Positions 38,080 through 46,562 of a stretch of 64,000 nucleotides of DNA are shown here, piece after piece. The notes beneath the pieces were generated by a model, which was not told the origin of the DNA, searched no databases, and saw nothing but the letters and a program-made list of their open reading frames with translations. Origin of the DNA: a bacterium (GTDB lineage: Bacteria > BMS3Abin14); assembly GCA_020350725.1 (NCBI GenBank), contig CP070719.1:2410897-2474896 (forward strand). The letters run 5' to 3'. The position numbers and the translations under genes are program-made. Positions within the stretch are counted from its first letter, which is position 1. Every line of letters starts with the position of its first letter.

Positions 38080-38083
38080 TCAA

Positions 38084-38132
38084 GGATCCAGAATCTGAAG
38101 TAAAGAATCCAAAATCCGAAGTCCAAAATCCA
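38084..38132. repeat. Degenerate 7-bp-period array, AATCCA type
   Basis: Seven heptads (GAATCCA, AAATCCG, AAGTCCA and so on) start five bases after the coiled-coil gene stop. Part of it is an exact inverted copy of 38296-38318. Confidence 0.85.
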
Positions 38133-38318
38133 AAAATACAGGTCACGGGCGACAATGTTGTGGACAAGGCCGTTAAGTGAACACCTCCCAGTGGCCCATC
38201 CGCTGAATTCCACGGTTGCCAGGGGAGATCGATCCGCTTTTCATTGACGGCAGTTGAGCCCATGGCACAATGTGGCCTTTACGAATCCGATCCCTTTTTT
38301 GGATTTTGGACTTCGGAT
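38114..38318. repeat. 23-bp perfect inverted repeat between convergent genes
   Basis: The segment 38114-38136, which begins ATCCGAAGTCCAAAATCC, is the exact reverse complement of 38296-38318. The 159-bp interval between the copies carries no gene that I can see. Both copies are parts of heptad arrays. Confidence 0.85.
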
Positions 38319-38330
38319 CGGTTTTCAAGC

Positions 38331-39797
38331 TCACCAGTCAAGCAGTCTCCTCTCACCCTCCAGTTTACGGATGCCCGTGACGTCCTGGCTGACCTCCAGG
38401 CATCCCTCGTAGACGCCTCCCTCGTCCCTTATGGCGTAATATCTGATGTGAATGAACTTCCCGCCGAGTTCGATCCAGAACTCGGCCGAATCCTTGGCAC
38501 CGGACCGGAATCCGTCCAGGATCTCCTGGACGATATGTACACTGTCGGGGGGATGGCAGTTCTGTACCTCCCTGCCGATGATGCCGGGACTGCGGGGAAA
38601 GATCCTCTCCCTGTTGTCTGAATAGTACTGGACGCGGTCGTCCGCGTCCACGAAGGTGATGTCGATGGGAAGGTTGACGAGGATGAGATCCAGCTGCTTC
38701 GGCGTCAGCCCTCCGGTGGACAGCCACAGGGGAGCCTCCCCCCCCGCCCGCCGTTCGGGAGGTGCCTTTCCCAGGGGCCCCTCGGAAGGCTGCCAGCCGG
38801 TGTGGGGCGTGATCAGACAATAACCCAGCTCGTCACCGCCGGAGAGAACGCGGCCCCAGTCCTCTTCGGTGAGGGTCTCGAGGGCCATGGGGAACAGGAT
38901 ATTCTCCTCCTTGTAGATCATGTCCGAAATGGCTGTGACGAGCACCGTCCCCTCCGCCTGAACCGACCTCCTGTCGCCCCCTTCCAGGTCCCTGCGGACC
39001 TTCTTGAGGATCCTGCGGATATCGTCATGGATGGCCCACATGACCTTGGAGGGACCTGAAATGCCGTGGGCCTCTAGGACGGGGAAGAGCTGATTCTCCT
39101 TGCGGAGGTAATGTTTCTCGATCTCGGCGAGCCTGCTGAATGCGCCGGTCAGTTCGGCCATCCAACTCCTTTCCGTCGCTTCATCCGGTGGATCTCCGAG
39201 GTCGCCCAGGATCGTCCGGATGCGGTCGTTCACCTCACCCAGGGCCGCGTTCTCCCTTCGGAAGGTGTCCACAGGGTGACCGGCAGGAACGGGCTCAGGC
39301 TCCTTCCCCTCGAAGGATTCGGCGAACACCTGAACGTGAACGTCGCAGAGGTTCTTGATCTCAGCCTCTGAGATCCCCTCTCTGATCAGGGCCTGCTCCA
39401 TCTCGGCGATCTCCGAGGCCGAGTCCTCCCGAAGCATCGCGGCGAACCTCGCCTTCTGCTCCTCGGGAGCTATTCCTTCGTGAAGACCGCGAACGATGCC
39501 CTTGAGGGTTTCGATGCGTTCGGCCCTTTGCTCAGGAGACAGCGAGGGTTTTTCCTCTTCTCCGCCGCCCATGTCCTGGGCGTGGATCATGCATTCGGTG
39601 ATCCTGCGATGGAGTTCCTCGTAGGGGACTCCGCTTGTCTCGGCCGCGTGCTGCAGGGTGGCGAACCTTCCGATCGTCCGGCGGAGGATGGGGTTCCTGA
39701 GCTTTTTGAACTCGGGCGCCATCCCCACCAGGACATCGAGGAGTTCCGGGTTCCTCTCGATCAGTTCCAGGATCTTCGTGTTCTTGTCGATCTTCAT
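38331..39797 (-). CDS. DUF438 protein with DUF1858, hemerythrin-like and PAS domains
   Basis: The 488-residue protein begins with a DUF1858-type region (ILELIERNPELLDVLVGMAPEFKKL), then a DUF438 helical region to about residue 165. A hemerythrin-like HHE domain follows (about 170-310; HPVDTFRREN, EKHYLRKENQLFPVLEAHG, YKEENILFPMA), then a PAS domain (about 350-480; VNLPIDITFVDADDRVQYYS). The combination suggests an oxygen, nitric-oxide or iron sensor acting through the C-terminal PAS, but no output domain is present. It is a single gene. Confidence 0.85.
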   Translation of the reverse strand: MKIDKNTKILELIERNPELLDVLVGMAPEFKKLRNPILRRTIGRFATLQHAAETSGVPYEELHRRITECMIHAQDMGGGEEEKPSLSPEQRAERIETLKGIVRGLHEGIAPEEQKARFAAMLREDSASEIAEMEQALIREGISEAEIKNLCDVHVQVFAESFEGKEPEPVPAGHPVDTFRRENAALGEVNDRIRTILGDLGDPPDEATERSWMAELTGAFSRLAEIEKHYLRKENQLFPVLEAHGISGPSKVMWAIHDDIRRILKKVRRDLEGGDRRSVQAEGTVLVTAISDMIYKEENILFPMALETLTEEDWGRVLSGGDELGYCLITPHTGWQPSEGPLGKAPPERRAGGEAPLWLSTGGLTPKQLDLILVNLPIDITFVDADDRVQYYSDNRERIFPRSPGIIGREVQNCHPPDSVHIVQEILDGFRSGAKDSAEFWIELGGKFIHIRYYAIRDEGGVYEGCLEVSQDVTGIRKLEGERRLLDW

Positions 39798-40157
39798 AGT
39801 GTATCCCTTTCTGTGGCAAGGAATTCAAAAGTAATAATAGCAGGGAATTGCCTCCAGGGGGTAGCCAGGGTTCAAAGGGCGGGAAATGATCCAGTCCAAA
39901 ACCCTACATACAATTTCACGCTTGATCATTGAAAGGAAAAACCCAAAACAAGCAGATGCTCGCATCCGGTACTGTGTGTGAAGTGACAGGAGAAAGTGAA
40001 TTGTCGCCCCCACCCTCCTGTCCAAGGCAGCCCTGCTGATGGAAGGAGACTTAGATCCTCAGGGAGGTCAGACAGGATAGCGGATGGAAACTGAAAGATC
40101 CTTACGGTAAAAATTTTGGATTTTAGACTTTGGATTTTGGACGATCAACTCGCTACA
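39798..40157. other. 360-bp spacer with no gene seen
   Basis: The spacer lies between the end of the cytochrome operon and the DUF438 gene, both read on the minus strand. It must contain the promoter of the DUF438 gene. It holds a heptad array at 40111-40145 just after the tetraheme cytochrome stop. Short frames in it have no ribosome sites or recognisable product. Confidence 0.6.
40111..40145. repeat. Degenerate 7-bp-period array, GGATTTT type
   Basis: Five heptads include GGATTTT twice (40118-40124, 40132-40138) with AGACTTT between. It is similar in sequence to the array at 38301 and sits 12 bases beyond the cytochrome stop. Confidence 0.8.
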
Positions 40158-40580
40158 TCACCGGTGACACCTCAGACACACGTCCCTCGTGACGTCCCAG
40201 AGGCCGTTATCCCGGGCCCGCTTCGGGTCCCTCATCACGCTCATCTTCTTGTAGAGGCTGCCGGGTCCGTGGCAGGCCTCGCACTGGACGCCGCGGAGGT
40301 CCTTTTCGCTGACGCTGTCGGAGAGAGGGCCGGTTGAACCGGTTGTGTGGCAGGCGAGACACTCCGGATCGACCTTCTCGGCCCCCTTGAGGGATTCGAA
40401 GGCGGCGGCGTGCGCCGACTGAAGCCACAGGTGATACCGGTCGTTGTCCGGAGAGGAATGGCACGTCCGGCAGTACTTATGCCCGACGTACTCGGGGACC
40501 GCGGCCGACAGGGGTTGGGACATCAGGCAAAGGCCGAGCGCGGCGCTCAGAAGGGCCGCTCCGAATCGTCCGCCTCTCAT
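40158..40580 (-). CDS. Tetraheme c-type cytochrome, cytochrome c554-like
   Basis: The 140-residue exported protein has a signal peptide (ALLSAALGLCLMSQPLSAA) and four CxxCH motifs (CRTCH, CLACH, CEACH, CLRCH). The last ends only one residue before the C-terminus. The pattern LQSAHAAAFESL then CLACHTTG and GVQCEACHGPGS is the cytochrome c554/multiheme family. It overlaps the 31-heme cytochrome gene by four bases and is probably its redox partner in the periplasm. Confidence 0.92.
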   Translation of the reverse strand: MRGGRFGAALLSAALGLCLMSQPLSAAVPEYVGHKYCRTCHSSPDNDRYHLWLQSAHAAAFESLKGAEKVDPECLACHTTGSTGPLSDSVSEKDLRGVQCEACHGPGSLYKKMSVMRDPKRARDNGLWDVTRDVCLRCHR

Positions 40581-42955
40581 CGCTCATATCCCCTGACGAC
40601 GTGACAGTTGGTCTCGCAGGACCCGCCTGAAGCCGTTTCACGGTAATTGATCTTGATGCTGTATCTCGGATTGATGGGCACCTCTCTCCTTATCAGATGT
40701 AACTGGTCGCTTGCATGGATGTCGTGGCACGTCTTGCAGGAATATCCCTTGTTACCGTCCCGGACAACGTGCAGGTAGTGGAGGTTGTACGATCCCCTCC
40801 GGAAAGCGGTCTCGCTGGTCGTGAACTGACTGATGATCTTCCTCTCCGAGTGGCACTGGAAGCAGAGGTCGAAGGCGGACTGATCGAAGGGTCCGGAGAT
40901 AGCGGCGAGGAAGCTCTCGACTGTGTAGGGCGCGTCCCCGACGTGGGTGGTGTGGCAGTCGAGGCAATCGCCGTCAGTGACGGCCATGTGTTTGCTCTTT
41001 CCCTTTTCGATCCGCCTCTGGACCCTGGAGTGGCAGGACAGACAATCCTCACCCAGGCTCTCCTCCTGACCGATCAGTAACTTTGGGCTGTCGGCGCTGT
41101 GGGGATCGTGACAACCGGTGCATTCGTCATCCCGTTGGGATGCATGCAGCGGGCTCCTGTCGATCAGGCCGCTGTGGCACGAGCTGCACCGGGGCGGGGG
41201 CTTGGGGTCATCGCTGTGGGGATCGTGACATTCGGCGCAGGAACGCCCCTTCAGTCCGCCGTGGACATATTTGCCCGATGTTTTGCCCTGATGGCAGCTT
41301 TCACACCCCCTGCCCTCGAGATCCTTCATGAGAGACCGCCTGTCGGAGGCGTGGGGATTGTGGCAATCCAGACACGCCGGCGAGGTGACCGTCCTGCCGT
41401 GGCTGCCTCCCTCCTTGTCGTCGTGGCAGTCCAGACAGAGATCAGGGACGGCCCCCTGCAGGAGCAGGGCCCTGTCGCCGGCGTGGGTATCGTGACAGTT
41501 TGAGCAGTCATCATCCGCCGGCTCGTGGACCACCGTTTTTTTCAGGATCTCCCTGTGACAGGAGAGACAGGCGGAGACGGCCTTCGGCGGGTCGGCATGG
41601 GGATCGTGGCAGTCGGTGCACTCGCCCCACCTGAGAGGGGTATGGACCACTGTTCCGGATTTCCTGTCCCCGTGGCACGTTTCACATCCCTCGGTGTCCG
41701 ATGACACCTTCAACAGACCGGGCCTGGAGGCTGAATGGGGATCGTGACATTGAACGCAGTCCGGGTCCATCGTAACCCTCCCGTGTCGTCCTCCCCGCCG
41801 TTCGTCGTGACACTCCAGACAGATCTCCTCCTTGCGAGCCAGCAGCTGCTTGGAGAAGTCCGAGCTGTGGGCACTGTGACACTCTCCGCAATCCTCGCTG
41901 GCCGGTTGATGGATGAGCCCTCCGGCGAGGATGCTTTCGTGGCATTTGACACAGGAGGCTGTCGCCACCGGCGGATCGCCGTGCGGGTCATGGCACCGTT
42001 CACACCTGCCTTCTTCAAGGGGGGTGTGCAGGACAGAGCCGGAGAGGATAGCGGTGTGGCACGAGGCACATGGAGCCTTGACAGCATCGGTCAATACCAG
42101 GTGGTCACCGTTGGTGGAATGGGGGTCGTGACAACGGACACAGTCGGTCCCCAGTTCCACACTGCCGTGCTTTCCTCCTTCCCGATCGTCGTGGCACTCA
42201 AGACATAGACCCGGAACGCCCAGGATCAGCTGGTATTCATTGGGTCCGGAATGAGGTTCATGGCACTCCGTACAGCCGTCCTCCAGGGGAGGGTGAATGA
42301 CTTTGCCCGCGACCTTGTCGTCATGGCACTCCACACAGGGAAGGGTGGCCTGAGGCGGGCTGGCGTGGGGATTGTGGCAGTCAGGGCATTCCCCCTCTGC
42401 CACAGCGGTGTGGATATTCGCATCTGCCGTCACGGCTGTATGACAGGTGACGCATTCACCCCCCGGATTGCCGGACAGCAGGGCCGCTGAATCCGATACG
42501 TGTGGATCGTGGCAGTCCGTGCAGGGCCCCTTGACGGTCTTCGTTCCGTGCCGTCCCCCCTTGCGGTTGGCATGGCAGGCGGGGCAAAGGTCTTCCTGGG
42601 AAGAGGAGAGTAATCCGGGGATGGAGGAGGTGTGCGCTTCATGGCAGGAAAGGCACCTGCCCGCCGCCACGGGATCGTGGACCACTTTCCCCCGGAATCG
42701 ATCATGACATTCCAGGCAGAGATCCGGGGGCAGGGAAAGAAGCTGTCCCGCGGCCCGGGAGAAGTGCATGTCATGACATACCGTGCAATCCTCCTCCTGA
42801 ACGGGCGCGTGCTTATAGGCGCCTCCGAACAGGATTTCGTGCCTGTATCCCTCCGCGGCGGGACTTTCCGGTGCGAACAGAAGAGACGTCGATACGAGGA
42901 TCAGCGAGATGGTTATCCTTGAAAACATTCCGGTCTTGTTATCAATTCCGGGCAT
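40577..42955 (-). CDS. Large multiheme c-type cytochrome with 31 CxxCH motifs in repeated hexaheme modules
   Basis: The 792-residue exported protein has a signal peptide (ISLILVSTSLLFAPESPAAE) and 31 CxxCH haem sites. Three sites open the chain at residues 57, 80 and 101. Four hexaheme modules follow at 124-250, 251-378, 379-506 and 507-637, with lengths of 127, 128, 128 and 131. The last four CxxCH sites are at 638, 664, 698 and 740, and one atypical C780-ETN-CH follows. Many motifs are followed by DPH or preceded by GxHG-type histidines that could be distal ligands. The repeat is of the doubled-CXXCH kind. The role is probably long-range electron transfer across or outside the envelope. Start at 42955 overlaps the upstream gene by 14 bases; ATG at 42928 is an alternative that leaves no overlap. 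Confidence 0.95.
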   Translation of the reverse strand: MPGIDNKTGMFSRITISLILVSTSLLFAPESPAAEGYRHEILFGGAYKHAPVQEEDCTVCHDMHFSRAAGQLLSLPPDLCLECHDRFRGKVVHDPVAAGRCLSCHEAHTSSIPGLLSSSQEDLCPACHANRKGGRHGTKTVKGPCTDCHDPHVSDSAALLSGNPGGECVTCHTAVTADANIHTAVAEGECPDCHNPHASPPQATLPCVECHDDKVAGKVIHPPLEDGCTECHEPHSGPNEYQLILGVPGLCLECHDDREGGKHGSVELGTDCVRCHDPHSTNGDHLVLTDAVKAPCASCHTAILSGSVLHTPLEEGRCERCHDPHGDPPVATASCVKCHESILAGGLIHQPASEDCGECHSAHSSDFSKQLLARKEEICLECHDERRGGRHGRVTMDPDCVQCHDPHSASRPGLLKVSSDTEGCETCHGDRKSGTVVHTPLRWGECTDCHDPHADPPKAVSACLSCHREILKKTVVHEPADDDCSNCHDTHAGDRALLLQGAVPDLCLDCHDDKEGGSHGRTVTSPACLDCHNPHASDRRSLMKDLEGRGCESCHQGKTSGKYVHGGLKGRSCAECHDPHSDDPKPPPRCSSCHSGLIDRSPLHASQRDDECTGCHDPHSADSPKLLIGQEESLGEDCLSCHSRVQRRIEKGKSKHMAVTDGDCLDCHTTHVGDAPYTVESFLAAISGPFDQSAFDLCFQCHSERKIISQFTTSETAFRRGSYNLHYLHVVRDGNKGYSCKTCHDIHASDQLHLIRREVPINPRYSIKINYRETASGGSCETNCHVVRGYER

Positions 42956-44933
42956 TGTCTGTCAAGGCGCCGGAGGAATCGTGATCGCATACGATCCTCG
43001 GCGTCGTTCCCGGGACAAAGGCCTCCACGACCCTCTCCGGACATTCAGGTCCGGCCAGAAGGCCCGTTGAGGGATCGATCTCCACCAGTTCGATCCCGTC
43101 GGGCACCGCAAATGCCGAGACGGGAATATCTCCGAGCGCCCTCTTCATGAAATCGACCCAAATGGGGAGCGCCAACCGCCCTCCGGCCTCTCCCTCTCCC
43201 AAGCTCCTCGGCAGGTCGTAACCGACCCAGACTCCCGCGGCGAGGCCGGGCGCAAAGCCAATGAACCATGCGTCCTTGAACTCGTCTGTCGTACCCGTCT
43301 TCCCGGCAACCGGCCTGTCAAGAGCCCGCGCCCTGCGACCGGTTCCCCTCGTGACGACTCCTTCCAGCAGATTGGTGATCTGGAAGGAGACCTGAGGGGA
43401 GAGGGCGTCGGACAGATTCCTCATTGATTCCCAGATGATCCTTCCCTCCCTGTCGACAACCCTTTTTATCAGATGCGGGCGGATGTGGATGCCTTTATTT
43501 TCGAATATTCCGTAGGCTGAAACGAGCTCGAGCAGGCTGACATCGAATGTTCCGAGGGCAAGGCTCGGATAGGGCTTGAGTTCGGAGTTTATACCGAATC
43601 TCGCCGTCATATCGATCACCGGCTGATATCCCAGCCTGAGGAGAAGGTCCACCGACGCCGCGTTGAGGGATTTTTCAAGGGCCGTCCGCATTGTCACAGT
43701 GCCCTGGTATTCACCGGTGTAGTTTCTGGGTACCCAGGGATCGTTCCGTCCCGGGACGGGAATCTCATGGGGCCCGTCGACGAGGGTGTCGGCGGGAGTG
43801 AAGCCGGACGCGAGAGCTGCGGCGTACAGGATCGGCTTGAATGAGGATCCGGGCTGGCGCCTGGCCTGCACAGCCCGGTTGTAGGGTGACTTCATGAAAT
43901 CGCGACCTCCCAACAGGGCCTTGATCTCTCCCGTGGCTGGATCCAGGGCGACAAAGGACGCCTGGATCGGTTCATCGTCATCGGGCGGATGCCTCCTTTC
44001 GAAAAGGCCGAGGCCCATGCGAACGGCCTCATCGGCGGCACTCTGGAGGTCACGGTTAAGGGTGGTCTCGATGGTCAGTCCCCCTCTGTAGAGGAGGTTG
44101 GGGCTGATCTTCTCCTCGACCTCCCTCCTGACCATCTCGGTGAAGTATGGGGCCGGGTCTTCAGGGGCAGCATTCGGCCGCAGCTCGACTCCGGACTCAA
44201 CCGCCTTGAGGAAGGTCTCATGGGAGATATACCCCTCCTCGAGGAGACGGCGCAGGACGATCTCCATTCGTTTGGTGGCCCTGTCGGGGTTGGCAAGGGG
44301 TGAATACAGAGCAGGAGAGCGGGGCAGTCCCGCGATCAGCGAACACTCCTGGAGGTTGAGATCGGACACGCTCTTGTTGAAATAGGTTCTCGCCGCCGCC
44401 TCCACACCATAGGCGCCCTCGCCGAGATAGATCTGGTTCAGGTACAAAGTGAGAATTTCATCCTTCGAGTAGCGCCGCTCGATGTTGATGGCCAGGACGG
44501 CCTCCCTCAGCTTGCGAACGAGGGTCTTCTCCGGAGTCAGGAACATGACTTTGGCCAGCTGCTGGGTAAGGGTGCTCCCTCCCTCAACGACCCTCAGCGA
44601 CCTGATGTCCCGGAGAAGGGCCCTGACAATGCCCCTCAGGTCCAGCCCGAAATGCTGGTAAAACCGGGCATCCTCCACCGCAATGATCGCCTTGACGAGG
44701 TTGCCCGGCATGTCCCCCAAGGGGACGGGAATCCGTCGCTCGACAAAAAAGGACCTGAGGGGAGTTCCGTCATCGGCAAGGACCGTGGTGATAGCGCTCG
44801 GTTCGAAGTCCGCGAGGGATTCGACCTGGGGAAGATCCTGGGTCAGCGCCAGAAGGATGCCCAGCCCTCCTCCGATGAGGAGGGAGGCGAGCAGGGGAAG
44901 GATCAGCCAGTTGCGTTTTACGGTTCGTATCAT
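42942..44933 (-). CDS. Class A penicillin-binding protein 1A
   Basis: This bifunctional peptidoglycan synthase has 663 residues. One N-terminal membrane helix (about 10-30) precedes the GT51 glycosyltransferase domain with AIIAVEDARFYQHFGLD and GGSTLTQQLAKVMFL. The transpeptidase domain has the SxxK at S363-K366 (PGSSFKPILYAAAL), an SLNAAS motif and KTGTT at 545-549. It acts at the outer face of the inner membrane. It overlaps the start of the multiheme cytochrome gene, so the three genes probably share a transcript, though no functional reason is obvious. Confidence 0.95.
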   Translation of the reverse strand: MIRTVKRNWLILPLLASLLIGGGLGILLALTQDLPQVESLADFEPSAITTVLADDGTPLRSFFVERRIPVPLGDMPGNLVKAIIAVEDARFYQHFGLDLRGIVRALLRDIRSLRVVEGGSTLTQQLAKVMFLTPEKTLVRKLREAVLAINIERRYSKDEILTLYLNQIYLGEGAYGVEAAARTYFNKSVSDLNLQECSLIAGLPRSPALYSPLANPDRATKRMEIVLRRLLEEGYISHETFLKAVESGVELRPNAAPEDPAPYFTEMVRREVEEKISPNLLYRGGLTIETTLNRDLQSAADEAVRMGLGLFERRHPPDDDEPIQASFVALDPATGEIKALLGGRDFMKSPYNRAVQARRQPGSSFKPILYAAALASGFTPADTLVDGPHEIPVPGRNDPWVPRNYTGEYQGTVTMRTALEKSLNAASVDLLLRLGYQPVIDMTARFGINSELKPYPSLALGTFDVSLLELVSAYGIFENKGIHIRPHLIKRVVDREGRIIWESMRNLSDALSPQVSFQITNLLEGVVTRGTGRRARALDRPVAGKTGTTDEFKDAWFIGFAPGLAAGVWVGYDLPRSLGEGEAGGRLALPIWVDFMKRALGDIPVSAFAVPDGIELVEIDPSTGLLAGPECPERVVEAFVPGTTPRIVCDHDSSGALTDNARN

Positions 44934-45316
44934 TCTGTTGTCATCAGCCGGTCAGGTTGCATGGCACCCGACAGAAATGGGTGTCTCCTGTGGAGGGCAG
45001 GGCCGATAGCATCCGAGGTGGAAGGGACGGCTGCGACCGGGCGATGTCTTTTTTATCACGTGTCGACGGCGTTGGGAACAGCCATAATATGGCCCTGGAC
45101 CAGCAGGATCATCTCTACCGGGGGTCTCTATCCGTCCCATTGATCCCGGAGGTGACAGAACTCCTTGCGGTCCGGGGCGGTGATAAGTATGATCCTTATG
45201 AGGACGGTGGTACGGGTAGGGACGGCGAGGATGCGGTATTGCGGCTCAGGGCAGACCCTTTCGGCGGTTTCGACCCGAAGCACTGTTCCCGATAGAATTC
45301 CGATCAGGAGGTGTAA
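44934..45316. other. 383-bp divergent spacer with no convincing gene
   Basis: This is the region between the divergent penicillin-binding protein and HD-domain genes. A plus-strand frame at 44957-45295 and a minus-strand frame from about 45287 to 45139 are open but lack ribosome sites and recognisable sequence. No heptad array is seen. It should hold two promoters; I cannot place them. CAGGAGGTG at 45305-45313 is the ribosome site for the next gene. Confidence 0.5.
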
Positions 45317-45862
45317 ATGACCAGAGAAGAGGCCCTAGAGATGGTTTTCAGCCACGTGACCGAAGAGAGCCTTCGCAACCACATGCTCGCCACGGAGGCC
45401 GTCATGAGGGCGCTTGCGGTGCGCCTGGAGGAGGATCCCGATGAGTGGGGTCTGGCCGGTCTCCTCCACGATCTCGACTACCATGAGACGCTCGACAATT
45501 TTCCCAGACACGGTTATGTGACCTCGGAGATCCTTCAGGAAAGGGGTTTAAGCCAGGGCCTGCTGGATGCCATCGTGGCCCATGCAGGCCACATCGAACG
45601 CAGGACGCTGCTTGACAGGGCTCTTTACGCTGCCGATCCGGTGACGGGCCTGGTGGTGGCCGCCGCGCTTATCCGTCCCGAGAAAAAACTCGAACCGGTA
45701 AAACTCAAGAGTCTTCGAAAACGTTTCAAGGAAAAACAGTTCGCCCGCGGCGCCGACCGGGACCAGATCAGGTCCTGCGAAGAACTCGGTATCCCCCTCG
45801 ATGATTTCCTGGAACTGAGCCTGGAAGCCATGAAGGGCATTGCGGATCAGATAGGTCTCTGA
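45317..45862 (+). CDS. HD-domain phosphohydrolase-like protein
   Basis: The 181-residue protein has a compact HD domain: H22 (LRNHMLATEAV), H51-D52 (GLLHDLDYHE), and a further histidine in IVAHAGHIE. These are the usual metal ligands. It is the short form often annotated as HDIG or HAD-like hydrolase. The next gene starts three bases after its stop, so the two are co-translated. Substrate unknown. Confidence 0.88.
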   Translation: MTREEALEMVFSHVTEESLRNHMLATEAVMRALAVRLEEDPDEWGLAGLLHDLDYHETLDNFPRHGYVTSEILQERGLSQGLLDAIVAHAGHIERRTLLDRALYAADPVTGLVVAAALIRPEKKLEPVKLKSLRKRFKEKQFARGADRDQIRSCEELGIPLDDFLELSLEAMKGIADQIGL

Positions 45863-45865
45863 GAA

Positions 45866-46402
45866 ATGACCGGAAGCCTCATCCCATATGGGCACTCCCG
45901 ACCAAAGGTGGGCAATAGGGTTTTCCTGGCCCCCACGGCCGTCCTGATCGGAGACGTCGAAGCCGGTGATGACTCGAGTTTCTGGTTTCAGGTCACCGCA
46001 CGGGGCGATGTGAACTATATCAGGGTGGGGGAGAACTCGAACATACAGGACGCCTCCACTCTTCACGTCACGACTGAGCGGTTTCCACTCATCATTGGAA
46101 ACGGCTCCACACTGGGCCACGGAGTGATCGCCCATGGCTGCACAATAGGGAACAACTGCCTTATCGGGATCGGTGCCAGGGTCCTTGACGGAGCGGTTGT
46201 CGAGGAGGGATCCGTCGTGGGCGCCGGAGCGGTTGTGACTCCCGGCACCAGAATACCCGGCGGACATCTGGCAATAGGTATCCCGGCCAAGCCGGTGCGC
46301 GAGTTAAGGGAGGAGGAGGTTGCCCTTATCCGGCACACGGCAAAACATTATGTCAATCTTAAGAATATCTATTTGGAACAGACACTTAGGGATGGTTATT
46401 GA
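45866..46402 (+). CDS. Gamma carbonic anhydrase-family hexapeptide-repeat protein
   Basis: The 178-residue left-handed beta-helix protein has the three zinc-ligand histidines in the expected spacing, H67 (STLHVT), H85 and H90 (TLGHGVIAHGC). Repeated hexapeptide turns run through VFLAPTAVLIGDV to GAVVTPGTRI. It matches the YrdA/Cam family. Whether it hydrates CO2 is uncertain, since many members are inactive in assays. It is coupled to the HD-domain gene. Confidence 0.9.
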   Translation: MTGSLIPYGHSRPKVGNRVFLAPTAVLIGDVEAGDDSSFWFQVTARGDVNYIRVGENSNIQDASTLHVTTERFPLIIGNGSTLGHGVIAHGCTIGNNCLIGIGARVLDGAVVEEGSVVGAGAVVTPGTRIPGGHLAIGIPAKPVRELREEEVALIRHTAKHYVNLKNIYLEQTLRDGY

Positions 46403-46416
46403 AGTATTATCTAAAG

Positions 46417-46451
46417 TTATTCAGGAGTCAGGATTAGGTATCCAGGGTAAA
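46417..46451. repeat. Degenerate 7-bp-period array
   Basis: Five heptads (GGAGTCA, GGATTAG and others) begin 15 bases after the carbonic anhydrase-like gene. Confidence 0.65.
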
Positions 46452-46505
46452 ACTTCAAAGCTAAATTAAAGACTTTGCGTGTATAGAGTATAGTATTATC
46501 ATCGT

Positions 46506-46540
46506 CAGACATCTGAACACTGACACCTGATTACTGACTT
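46506..46540. repeat. Degenerate 7-bp-period array, CTGANNN type
   Basis: Five heptads run in phase, four of them beginning CTGA (CTGAACA, CTGACAC, CTGATTA, CTGACTT). The array stops 22 bases before the next gene. Confidence 0.85.
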
Positions 46541-46562
46541 CTCGTCGAGAAAGGCGAGGCCA

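Noticed and set aside
44957-45295. A 112-codon plus-strand frame, and an opposing minus-strand frame with a hydrophobic stretch, in the divergent spacer
   Set aside because: No ribosome site, no start signal and no recognisable similarity; both could be chance in a 383-bp spacer.
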